Program-made: the position numbers and the translations under genes
DNA from: Eulemur rufifrons
Lineage: Eukaryota; Chordata; Mammalia; Primates; Lemuridae
NCBI RefSeq assembly: GCF_041146395.1
Contig: NC_090989.1
Span: forward strand, 245,324,843 to 245,388,842
Length of the DNA stretch: 64,000 bases
Reading direction: 5' to 3'
Shown: positions 10,560-20,985 of the stretch, piece after piece
Layout: every line of letters starts with the position of its first letter
Numbering within the stretch: position 1 is the first letter of the stretch
Notes under the pieces: generated by a model
Seen by the model: only the letters and a program-made list of their open reading frames with translations
Told to the model about the DNA's origin: nothing
Database searches by the model: none

Positions 10560-12535
10560 GATAAAACAAAGGATGTTCACCCAACAGGATGAACAGAACA
10601 GCATCCCACATATCAATTCTATCAATAAATGAGAACAGTCTGAATGCCCTACTCAAGAGACACAGCTGGCCAAATGGATGAAAAAATACAAACCTAGAAT
10701 CTGCTGTGTCCGTGAAACACATCTAAACCACAAGGACTCATACAGACTCAAGGTGAAGGGATGGAAAAAAATATTCCATGCAAACAGAAACCAAAAGAAA
10801 CCAGATGGAGCCATTCTCATATGCGACAAAATTGACTTTAAATCAGCAATGACAAAGGAAGACAAAAATGGTAATTATATAATAGTAAAGGGAGCAATTC
10901 AACAAAAAGATATAACGATCCTAAATATTTATGCCCCTAATACAGGAGTTCCCAGATTCGCAAAGCAAACCCTACTGGATTTAAGCAAAGAGATAAACCA
11001 CAGCATGGTAATTGCTGGGAACTTCAACACCCTCTGACAGAAATGAACAGACTATTCAAGAAGAAAATAAATAAACGCTAGACTTAAGTGGAACTCTAGA
11101 ACAAATGGGCCTAACAGACATTTACAGAAAATTTTACCCCTAAACTACTAAATATACACTTATCACCATCTGGAACATTCTCTGAGATCGGTGATATGTT
11201 AGACCACAAAACATATTTCAACAAATTCAAAAAAATAGAAATCGTACCATCTATCTTCTCAGACCACAGTGAAATAAAACTAGAAATCAATTCCAAGAGA
11301 AACAGTCAACACTATACAAAGTCATGGAAATTAAACAACCTGCTGCTGAATGATTATTTGGTCGATAACAAAATTAAAATGGAAATCCAAAGATTCCCCA
11401 AACTGAATTACAAAGGGGACAAAAGTTGTCAAAATCTGTGTGATTCAGCAAAAGCATTCCTAAGGGGAAAATTGATAGATTTAAATGCCTACATCAAAAA
11501 GACAGAAAGATCACAAATTAACAAACTAATGACACATCTCAAGGAACTAGAAAAGGAAGAGCAAACCAAACCCAGAGGCAGTAGAAGAAAAGACATAACT
11601 AAGGTCAGAGCAGAACTAAATGAAATGGAAAACAAACAAACAAATACAAAGGATAAATAAAACAAAAAGTTGGTTTTTTGAGAAGATAAACAAAACTGAT
11701 AGACATCCTGTTATATTAGCCAGGTATCAAATAGAAAGGACCCAAATAAGCTCAATCAAAAATGAAAAATGAGATATTATAACTGACCACAGAAATATAA
11801 AATGATATCTGTAAATACTATTAAAATCTCTATGCACATAAACTAGAAAATATAAAGGAAATGGACAAATTCCGGGAAACACACAACTTCCCAAGACTTC
11901 AACAAGAAGAAAGAGAACTCCTATACAGAAAAATAACAAGCAGCAAGATGGAAGCAGTAATAAAAATTCTTCCAAAAAAAAAGCTTAGACCAAATGGATT
12001 CACAGCCAAATTCTGCCAGACCTACGAAGAAGAACTAGTACCCATTCTGCAGAAATTATTCTATAACACTGAGAAGGAGGGAATCGTCTCCAACTCATTC
12101 TATGAAGCCAGTGTCACCTTGATACCAAAGCCAGGAAAGGACACAACAACAAAAAAAGAAAACTAAAGACCAATATCCCTTATGAATGTAGATGCAAAAG
12201 TCCTCAACAGCACATCAAAAAAATAATCCACCAGGACCAAGTGGGCTTCATCTCAGGGACACAAGGATATTTCAAAATACCTAAGTCAATAAATGTGATT
12301 CACTACATAAACAGAAGCAAGAATGAAGACCATATGATCATCTCAATAGATGCAGAAGAAGCATTTGACAAAATCCAGCACTCTTTCACGATAAAAACCC
12401 TCAAAAAACTAGGAATAGACATGAAATATCCCAAAATTATAAAAGCCATACATGACAAAACCACAGTCAACATCATACTGAATGAGGAAAAGTTGAAAGC
12501 ATTCCCACTAAGAACTGGAACAAGACAGAGGTAAG
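10560..12535 (+). pseudogene. L1 ORF2 pseudogene (endonuclease plus start of RT)
   Basis: The APE-like endonuclease domain spans about 10600-11300: the RETHL motif with its Glu is kept near 10710, and LNIYAPN is near 10925. The usual GDFNTPL is GNFNTL, because codon 11020-11022 is AAC, so the catalytic Asp is Asn. A linker follows in other frames (11196-11660, 11861-12166). The RT domain begins at 12241, with motif [15 protein letters not shown] at about 12340-12385. Sequence ends before the YADD/FADD motif. Three changes of frame plus stops make it non-functional. Confidence 0.88.
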
Positions 12536-13904
12536 TTATATACTCTTGGAAAAGCTCATGGTAGATTTTTAAAAAAATAAAATAACAAATTGGGAAAGTA
12601 CAAAAGGCAGCAGCAGAGTCAAATCAAAATTTGTCAGAAATATTGACTACAGTGAATTTTTTATTGAGCCACTTTTAAGGATCAATTTTCAGTCATAATC
12701 ACTAGTTTAATCAATAATAATATAAAATGGTATTGAGTCTAATAAAGCAAAATCTAAAAATGGTTGCCTATTTCACATGTGTATTTTGGATGTAGCTAAC
12801 ATAGTAAGGTTTTTTATATTTACTATAATACTTAATAATAAAAACATTATGCGGTAAATATTTCTGGTAAATCCTAACTTACACCAAATTATAATAATGT
12901 CAATCTTCTGACTTCTATTTTCTTGACCTCTGTTAATAATATGAAGCTATGAAATACCATATTTCTTATAATAGCCAAGTTTATCCAACAATCTTTAATA
13001 ACTTTTAATTATAATTCTATTGATAAATCTAAAATTTGAAATCTAAATTATACTCAACTCAAGCAAGTGCTGTTGAATTGATCTAGGACACTTAGCCAGT
13101 CAGGAGTGGAAGCCAGATATGGCTTAGTGTCTAAAAATGCCTAATTTATAAATTGTGCATTTCCCATAAAACAAGAGCTATAGAGTTTCAAGTACCCTAT
13201 TGCTTTTGGCCAATATATAAACTAAAACATGTAAAAAATGACTTTTTGGCCTGTTCTTTACTATCTCTGAGAATATAAAACATGCTCCATAATCTATTTC
13301 CACATTTGCCAAAATCTTTTTTAATGACTTATTCTTACTCCTCACTTCCATTTTCATTGTTTGTTTCTCTGACTAGAGCAGTACATACCAGCACAGAAAC
13401 TCAAACAAGTTATAAATGAATTAATATAAAAACTTCACACAGTTCCCGCAGTTCTTTACCTGTTTTACTACATTTTCAAACCATTTTTTGACCCGTTTTA
13501 ATTTTAGTTCAAATATTCAACATAAACTGAATCTTCATGGTCAGAATCTTTCACATACGCTTAAAGAGAGCTATCACAGTGTTCATAGGCTTTCTTTTGG
13601 CTGGAAAATATGCAGGATTGTTTAAATCATAAGGTTGCACGTGTAAGGTGATTCTTACAGAACCCTCCCTCTATTTGATTGTGATATTACGATGGTACTA
13701 TGATGCCCTCCTTAGATCTTTACTCTTATATTCTAGTAATCTCCTACTGTGTCTCCTCTGTCTCCTGAGAATGGCAATTATTTTCATCTCCTGTGCCAAA
13801 TTAATTGCCGGTGGAAGCCGAGAGAGCTACCTTGAGAAACATTCCGAGAACATACCTGGGCTCAGTAGGAAGAAGTTCTATGTTGGATCAGTGAGGTCAG
13901 CCCT
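12536..13904. other. single-copy DNA, no gene
   Basis: AT-rich to 13600, then a short moderately GC-richer patch with a few CpGs at 13630-13900 (open frame 13648-13947, no recognisable domain). The frame runs into an L2 copy, so I treat it as non-coding. Confidence 0.5.
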
Positions 13905-14275
13905 GTACCACTGCCCCAACTCATCCTCTGTACCACTGTCAGAGTGATCTTTCTAAAACACAACTCAGAGCATATCAGTTTCCTGCTCAAAAGTTTTCAT
14001 TTTATCCCAACTGCCTGGCAAATAAAGTCCAAGCTCTTTGAAGATTGCTATTCAAAGTTTGCCAATGATCTGGCTCCAAACATCCGTTACTGTTTCTCTT
14101 CTATTCTATACCTTTTATGGAGTTACAATACTGACTTTCTTATAAATTATCACATTTTTCCCTTCTCTATATCTGTATTTATACATAGCCATTGGTCCAA
14201 ATCTTACTCCTTAATCAAGTCCAGCTCAAATGCCATTTCCTCTATCTGATTTTCCTGGACTTTTTAGGTACTACT
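13905..14275 (+). repeat. LINE L2 3' region
   Basis: Follows the L2 ORF2 end and 3' region: AGAGTGATCTTTCTAAAACA, then TTTCCTGCTCAAAA, AATAAAGTCCAAGCTCTTTG, TGATCTGGCTCC and CAGCTCAAATGCCATTTCCTC. The copy is diverged but colinear for about 370 bp. The open frames at 13944-14249 and 14192-14500 lie inside it and are shadows. Confidence 0.75.
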
Positions 14276-14317
14276 GATAAGTTCCTCCTAAGCTCTCCCA
14301 TAGTCTTTCAAGAAAAT

Positions 14318-14500
14318 ATTATTTATTTACTTTATTTATTTATTATTTCAGGATATTATGGGGGTACAAACATTTTGGTTACATGTTATGACTTTGCCTC
14401 ACCCAAGCCAGGATTTGAGGCATTCCCTTTCCCCTATACAATGCTCATGCATCCATTAGTTGCAAACATCCTGTTCTCCAATAGTTATTCAGCATTTTGA
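14318..14500 (-). mobile_element. L1 3' UTR end, antisense, 5'-truncated
   Basis: TTTATTTATT (a reverse-complemented A-rich tail) is followed by ATTATGGGGGTACAAACATT and TTTGCCTCACCCAAGCC, the reverse complement of the primate L1 3' end. This is a short 5'-truncated insertion lying just after the L2 copy. Confidence 0.7.
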
Positions 14501-15101
14501 GAAACATGTCACTTTCACCTTTGGATCTCCCTCTGGCTTAGGGTACCTCAACAAATCTTGGTTTAATAATGAATTCTCATGAAGCATCTACACATCATTT
14601 TACTCAGCTTGGAATTATAAATATAACTTTAGCAACTTAGCATAAGTTTTCTACAGTGCAACTTTTTCTTTGTGTAATTGGTACATATCGAGACAGCTGA
14701 ACAGCTAAGTGAGATATCACATGGAGGAATGTTATAATCAAAGGAGTACAGAGCAGTAGGTAAATCTCTGTGTTTTAACTGTTAGGGTAGATATTATAGA
14801 GTATGATTATTTTGAAACCAAATACTACATGTGCTTTCCCAGATGTTAGAAGGTAGTAGAATAAAAAAAAAATAGTACGTGAATACATATGTGTGTATGC
14901 ATGCACATGCCCCACACCCACACCCAACACAATTAAACTTATGCCACCAAGTTTTGCCCAAATTTTAAAGCAAGTCCTCTGAGATCTTTTAATGCTGGGG
15001 CTATAATTTGACACATGAAATTTCAAACATTGCTAAAAAAGAAATATTTGTGGAAACCCTAGCTGTGTTTTTGACGTACATAAGAATGTCAAAATGTGCT
15101 A
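14501..15101. other. single-copy DNA with a short GT/CA tract
   Basis: No gene or large repeat is visible. At 14889-14930 a GTGTGTATGCATGCACATGC tract passes into a CCCACACCCACACC tract, a degraded purine-pyrimidine alternating sequence. Confidence 0.55.
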
Positions 15102-15269
15102 CAGTCTTGCTAATCAAAGCATGGCCTGTGGGCCAGGAGCACGGCATGACCTAGGAGCTTGACAGAAATGCAGCATCTTAGTCCCCACCAAACTCCTACT
15201 GAATCAGAGCCTACATTTTAACAAGATTCTCAGGTCATTCATATATGGATTACCGTTTGAGAAGCAGTG
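15102..15269 (+). mobile_element. MER20-like hAT-Charlie fossil
   Basis: Contains TCAAAGCATGGCCTGTGGGC, GCTTGACAGAAATGCAGCATC, CTCCTACTGAATCAGAGCC, TTTTAACAAGATTCTCAGGT and ends TTTGAGAAGCAGTG. These are the ordered blocks of MER20-type elements. It is non-coding. MER20 copies are known to carry regulatory sites in some mammals, but nothing here shows activity. Confidence 0.72.
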
Positions 15270-15310
15270 GTCTAGAAAACTGTATCACTTTAGAACTTTG
15301 GAAGAAACTG

Positions 15311-15575
15311 ATATATGGATTACCACCCCCAGAGACTCTGATTTAATTGGTTTGGACACATCCTACGCATTGGGATTTTTAAAAGCTCCTCAAGTATTTT
15401 TATTATTCAACCAAGGTTGAGCAAACTTCAGTGGGTATTAGAATCACCAGGGGAACTTGGTAAAAATATGACGGGCTAGGCCCTATGCTACAGTAAGAAT
15501 TTGGGTCCCTGAACTCCAAATTAGTTCTTCAGTTTTTCTGACACCTATCAAAGTTTGAGAGCAACTCGTCTAGAA
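15311..15575. mobile_element. MER5A/MER20-like hAT fragments
   Basis: 15325-15400 has CCCCCAGAGACTCTGATTTAATTGG and TTTTTAAAAGCTCCTC, the MER5A middle in sense orientation. 15410-15575 has AGAATCACCAGGGGAACTTG and a TTTGAGAGCAACTC-like end, a second degenerate hAT copy. Boundaries are approximate. Confidence 0.6.
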
Positions 15576-15714
15576 AAGTCCTGTTGTAGGATGTCTGTAA
15601 ATCTCCATGGGCCACGTGATGAATACTGATGACGTATATATACACCCCCTATGCGAACAAATTTCCAAAGACGCTCCCCCAAGATTCTCACTCTATGGTT
15701 ATTAAACATTAGCC

Positions 15715-15860
15715 TGGATTTTACCATGAAGAGACTTTGCAGATCAAATTAAGATTACTAATCAGCTGACTTTAAAATTAAAAACTTACCTAAGTGAACC
15801 CAATGTAATCACATGGGCCTTTAAAAGCATTGGAGTCAACAAGAGAGGAGGCAGAAGAGG
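15715..15860 (+). mobile_element. MLT1-type MaLR LTR fragment
   Basis: Contains GAGACTTTGCAGATCAAATTAAG, ACTAATCAGCTGAC, CCCAATGTAATCACATGGGCC and GAGGAGGCAGAAGAGG, the central blocks of MLT1 LTRs of the ERVL-MaLR group. Only the middle of the LTR is visible. Confidence 0.68.
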
Positions 15861-16590
15861 AAAACAAGAGATAAACAAAATAATGTCTATCCAGAAGGAC
15901 CAACATCAGACTAATTCATAACCTTTCAAGAAAGAGCACAGAAAATGGAGATAAAAGGAAGAAACAACATGAAAAACATTCCTAAAATGAAAACACATTT
16001 TTTTTGCAGATTGAAAAGGCCCATTGAGGACAATAAGGTGACTAAAAACAATATACCCACCCTAAGAAGCATCATCTTGATATTTCAGAACACCAGACAA
16101 TCAAAATTTCCAGGAAGAAAAAACAATCCTATCACATATAAAAGATTAGGTATTAGAATGCTATCAGTCTTTTCAACTGCCACTCTGGAAGTTAAAAATC
16201 AGTGGTGCAGTGCCATTAAAATTACATAGAAATGATATTGAACCTAGAATTCTATTCCTAGCCAAAATAGCAGTTGCATATTAGGGTAAACTCAATGTTT
16301 ACCTTCAAAGATCAAAGCACTGTGTCTTAGGAAACTACTAGGTATATGAGTCACCAAGTCAAGAGAGCAAAAAAGGGCAATCCAAGCATGAGATAAAAAA
16401 AAAAAACAAAAAAAAAAAAACAACAACTAGGGGGGATATACATAACAGAGAAAGGAATTCCCAGGATCAGAAAATGGTGTTTCTAAAAGACAGCTGTGCA
16501 GAGGGTTTAGAAATCAGTCAAGCTAGTTGAGAAGGTGACCCAGAACTCCAGGAGATATGTTTGCAATTTAAAAAAAAAAAGAAAGAAAAA
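15861..16590 (+). mobile_element. HAL1/L1M ORF1 fragment
   Basis: Weak L1-type ORF1 C-terminal homology: AGTCTTTTCAACTGCCACTCTGG, AATCAGTGGTGCAGTGCC and TTGAACCTAGAATTCTATTCC correspond to the ORF1 'FSTATLEARRQWSNAF...PRILYP' blocks. A-rich runs occur at 16395-16425 and 16569-16590. The open frame 15945-16229 is part of this fossil and carries no intact domain. Confidence 0.6.
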
Positions 16591-19479
16591 CCAGGTGGTT
16601 GCCCTGTGGGTTTGACCAAGATTCTGCTGGTTTTCATTCTCAGCCTTCTTCATCTTTTTAACTCAGAACTCTGGACATGTATTACATCGATTATTTGAAA
16701 TAAGTCAGTTCAAGTCAGTTTTTCTTGATAATGTAGCAAACACCCCAAATAACCACTGCTTTCCTCAAATGAAATCCCTTCCCTTATTGAAATATTTTAA
16801 TTGAAATAATATAAATCAGTCCAGACCAAAATGGTATATTCTCATATACTGGTTCTTTAGTTTTTTCCCAGAAATTTCCCTTAGCACAGAGAGTATCACT
16901 TTATATTTAGGGGTTCTTAACTTTTCCATAATTATTTCTATTTAAACCACTCATTTAATAAAAAAAATTACTGATACAGTGTCTATTTTAAAACGAAATA
17001 GAGTTATAAATGCACAAATAAATAAATCAAAATTATGAGAGGGAACAAGTAGAAAATTTTTTTGCAACAAAGTTACCTCTTGCTCAGGTAGTATAATGTT
17101 ATTAATAAATTCAGTAACCAAATTAGTTACCAAAATAATCGTTAAAAAAACCGATCTTTCTGTCAGTCACACTGATTGGAATCAGTATAGCATTTGATCT
17201 CCATTTCTTTACTTTATTTAAAGATTTTTCTTCCCCTAGAAGTCTCTCGGGATGAGAAACACCATGTCAAGTTGGCTTGGTAAGATTGCTACTCACCCAC
17301 CTTCATATCAAAACAATAAGGCTCAGCCCATTTCCTTGAGGGAGTCATGCTAAATAAAGCAACCTGGAGCATTATGTTGTCCAGGACTGAAAAAGGAATA
17401 ATAGCAAAAATCAAATATATCTGATACTCAATACTTGCTTAAAAGTAAAACTTGTTTCTCTCTTGTGGCTTCTGACATTTAATACCTACCTTATTATGTC
17501 AAGAGAACATTCTCAAGTTATACTGTAAGCCAGCATGAAACAGCCTAAATTCTAAAACTATATTTTAAGAATGGCACAATGAAGAAATAGTATTGTTCTA
17601 TCATGGGCTATAGTAGAAAATTGGGTTAAGTTATCTCTAAACAATATATTTTTTAAAAAACACATTTAGTTAGATAATTATTATTATTGATATTATATCA
17701 TTCATTTTAACCTACGTGAACAATATATTTTCCTAGTCTTTGATCAGGTCTACCTTATTGGCCCAAATCACTGAGCCAAATTAAATGAAAAGAACCATTT
17801 CTAATATAGACATATATTCATTTGTTTTTTGTAAAAGTATGGATATTAGAGTTGGATGGGATATTAGAAACTTTAATAATTTCATTTTGTAGATGACAAA
17901 CTTAAAGTCTAGAGAAAAATGAATGACTTTTTCATATGCTTTTCAGTAAGGGTCATTTTATTCTTTTTAATCAGGATTGTTTCTTTCTATTTGATAATTA
18001 ATAATGATAATGTTACAGATCAACAGTATATGTAAAACACTGGAATACTTTATGTGAATTGTCAATAATCATCATAATAGTCCAGGTTTTATTTTCACTC
18101 ATGAAGAATCTGATTCTTAGAGAGATAAAGTAAATTCCTAAATGCCACATAGCCAATAAATGCTAGGTGACCTTGAAAGCCTGTACTGTTTTGCTGTGCC
18201 ATGCTGGGTCCCACTTAAATTGGCCATATCATGTGATCCAGATATAATATTTAAATAAGAAAAATCCATCTAGAAGGCTTTTTATAGATGCAGAGTGAAA
18301 TTATTATTAGCTTCAATATACTGTTGCATTTTTTGTACGATACTTAACTAATATTATTGGCATTTTAATATGGTAAACCAAATTAATGGGAAACTATTGA
18401 AGCCTGAGGTTTGTGGTGTTTTAACAAATCCAGATGGACCCCCGTTTCAATAATGTTTCTCAATACATTAAGAACTTTATTCTCTAATTGCCTGATGTCC
18501 TATGGTTAGTTTTAATTTAATTGTAAGGATGAACATTAACAAAATCATAAAAATTCTCTACCATAACTTTACCCAAAGGTTTGGTAAAAATATAACAAAA
18601 TAGAATATGCTATTACAGTAAAAAATTTAAATGGCCTATGTTCAATTATAAAAAGAAATAGAGAAGAAAATAGTAAACATATAACTTTTAATAACAGGTC
18701 AATGTAATATTAGAATTAATTTATTACTCTAATACAATGAGACTATTCTCAAAGTAAGAAATATAGAAACATTATTTTTTCTTAAGTATCAGTAGAAGGA
18801 AAATGGTTGTTAGTCCCACACTTCCTGGACAGTAAATCAAGCTATAGATTTCTGTCTTATTATTCTTAACCAAAAGTATAAAAGTAAAAAAAAAAATAAA
18901 ATAAAAAATGGCCTAATTCTGTTATCTTTGGGGATTTAGAGAAAAATGGCTCAGGAATAGCAGAAACCTTGACCTATTAAAAGATTTATCAATTACTACA
19001 ACTCCATATTTTCCACACTCCAGAGCATTTGTCCTTAAAACTTAAAATTAATTGTTGAAATTAATACTTAAGTTCCAATAGTGAAACTTTGAGGGTGTGG
19101 CCAAATTCTGTAGCTTCAGAATTCTTAACCTTTTATAGATTATAAACACTTTTAGGACTTGTGATTTAACCTGTGGACCCTTTACCTACAACAATCCTCT
19201 TCAGCTTATACACATACTTTGTCACCTACCATTCCAAGGAATTTATGTGTACTCTAATTAAGAACTTCTGCCTCCCATCAACTTGAAGCAGAGAAATACT
19301 GGTAGCCTGAAATTTCATTTGCATTTTGTTATTCCTAAAATTTTCTGAATTTTTAAAATACCATCTTATGTGTTAGGAGTTATATTAAGCTATAAGATCA
19401 CTTTACTCATGTTCTTGAATTGTCACAGCATTTAATAACTGGCATTAGTTTACCTTAATTATTATTTTTCATATAAGCG
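16591..19479. other. single-copy AT-rich DNA with one MIR, no gene
   Basis: Mostly single-copy, with short A-rich runs (for example 18886-18908). The only repeat I am reasonably sure of is a MIR at 18020-18180. 19090-19300 could be a diverged DNA-transposon remnant but cannot be assigned. Confidence 0.5.
18020..18180 (-). repeat. MIR SINE, antisense
   Basis: The order AAAACACTGGAATACTTTATG, TCATGAAGAATCTGATTCTTAGAGAG and AAATTCCTAAATGCCACATAG follows the reverse complement of the MIR core ('GAGGAAACTGAGGCTCAGAGAGG', 'TTGCCCAAGGTCACACAG'). Confidence 0.65.
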
Positions 19480-19730
19480 TGAACTTACTGAGATTCAGCC
19501 AAAGTGAGTATCTCTCCTATCTTTTTACATATTTTGACATTTTCTATTTCTATCTGAGTACCTATCATAAAGTACCACACTCTTTATTTGCAATTACATC
19601 TCCCTCCCCGCAATCTACAAGCTTCTTGAAAACAGGGACAAAGTCTTGGTCATCTTTTTATTCGCACTGCCTGGCCAAGTAACTTATACATAGAAAGTAT
19701 TTAATAAGTATTTACTAAGGGAATAAATGT
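19480..19730 (+). repeat. LINE L2 3' end
   Basis: The tail CTACAAGCTTCTTGAAAACAGGGACAAAGTC, CTGCCTGGCCAAGTAACTTATACATAG and AAGTATTTAATAAGTATTTACT matches the L2 3' terminal blocks in order. Confidence 0.7.
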
Positions 19731-20789
19731 CCTAATAGTATAGAGCCTTTAGTATACTTTATCAACATCCTTGATGCTCAACATTAAGCATTTCTGTGAA
19801 GTTCCAGATTCATTTTCAAGGAAAATCCCTCTGACTGAATTTTAAGTTTTATATTTAAAAACCAGGATATTCAGTAATGAGAAACAATTGTTACTTAGCA
19901 CAAATTTGCAAGACCTTAACTATTTTTATATTTATGGACTCACCTACTATGCTTATATTCAAAAAGTTAGCCACATGCATAGCACTATTTTGGCACATAT
20001 GTGCCAGTATTATAATTATTAATTTATCATACCCTTAAATAATATTATGTCACACTATGACTCAGAATTTTTTGTGCCTTCTTTGTGGTTATGATTTTTA
20101 TTCTGTATGTTCTTTATAAAGCACTGTTTCTAAAGTACTCTAACTCTATAAATAATTAATAATAAATTTTACACATTCTGGGCAAAATGTCAGAGGATAT
20201 TGCTGAAATTTGCACAATTTTTAGCAAAAGTCACTGAACTAGATTGAAAACTTTCTAATTTGGAAGAAAATAGTGCAGGATTGATAAAATAGAAATGTCT
20301 ATATTAAACTTTAAGAATAGTTTTCTGAAAAAAAAAATATCGATTTGGGGAATGGACCCAAATGAAACAACATAGATAAATAAGAAGTTTCCTAGAAAAA
20401 GAATCAGCTAAAAAAATCTTTATAGAGTGCATCAGTTTTCTGGTTCTTGTTCATAGTTTTAGTGGAAAAAGTGAAAAAGTCTCCAACTCCCCTGATGCTG
20501 CAGCCTGCCTCAAGAGCCAGGTCAAATCTCCTCCTGCCAATAATCTAATCCAGAGAAAAAGAAGCATCTTGTTTAGAAGTGGAAACAAACAGGACTTCAG
20601 TCATCCAGGGAAAAAAGTCTTCAGTAAAGAAGCCAATACTCTTTATATTGGAAAAGGAACCATATTACAACACCGCCCTCCTCCAGCAGTCATAGACTGA
20701 ACCGAATTGTAGAATCTTCATAATCCGTTTGTTCACTAAGGAAAGGAAAGTATGAGTGGGGAAAGAAAGTAAACCAGCACCTATTAAGA
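19731..20789. other. single-copy DNA, no gene
   Basis: AT-rich, with a less AT-rich patch at 20460-20720. The patch has no intact open frame or known repeat. Confidence 0.5.
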
Positions 20790-20985
20790 ACCTATATTTT
20801 CTCAGTCATTTCACAGGCACTTTCTTAGTCTTTTCACAAGCATATTCTCATCAAATGCCCACAGTGTGCCCTGAAGATAGACATAATTATTTCTGTATTA
20901 TCAATGAGGGAAATGAGGTTCTGGTAGCTAAGTGAATTTCCCCAAGACTCCCAGACACTAAATGTGAGAGGCAAAACTCCAGTCG
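20790..20985 (-). repeat. MIR SINE, antisense
   Basis: Shows CAGGCACTTTCTTAGTCTTTTCAC, CATCAAATGCCCAC, TATCAATGAGGGAAATGAGG, GGTAGCTAAGTGAATTTCCCC and AGAGGCAAAACTCC, the reverse-complement order of the MIR consensus. Confidence 0.7.

Larger units (their letters stand above)
9105..12535 (+). mobile_element. L1 element, 5' portion to mid-ORF2, 3' half missing
   Basis: From about 9105 the sequence follows the end of a strepsirrhine L1 5' UTR, then ORF1, a short linker and ORF2 through reverse transcriptase motif A. Similarity stops at about 12535, right after the ACTGGAACAAGACA stretch of ORF2, and the following DNA is unrelated. No 3' UTR or poly(A) is present. An Alu interrupts ORF1 at 9364-9702. 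The exact 5' boundary is approximate. Confidence 0.85.

Noticed and set aside
11196..11660. 154-codon open frame as an independent gene
   Set aside because: Its residues match the L1 ORF2 region between endonuclease and RT. It is one of four frame-shifted pieces of one L1 pseudogene.
13648..13947. 99-codon frame as a possible membrane protein (LLLYSSNLLLCLLCLL)
   Set aside because: The hydrophobic run comes from a C/T-rich stretch, and the frame runs into an L2 element. No family or splice evidence supports it.
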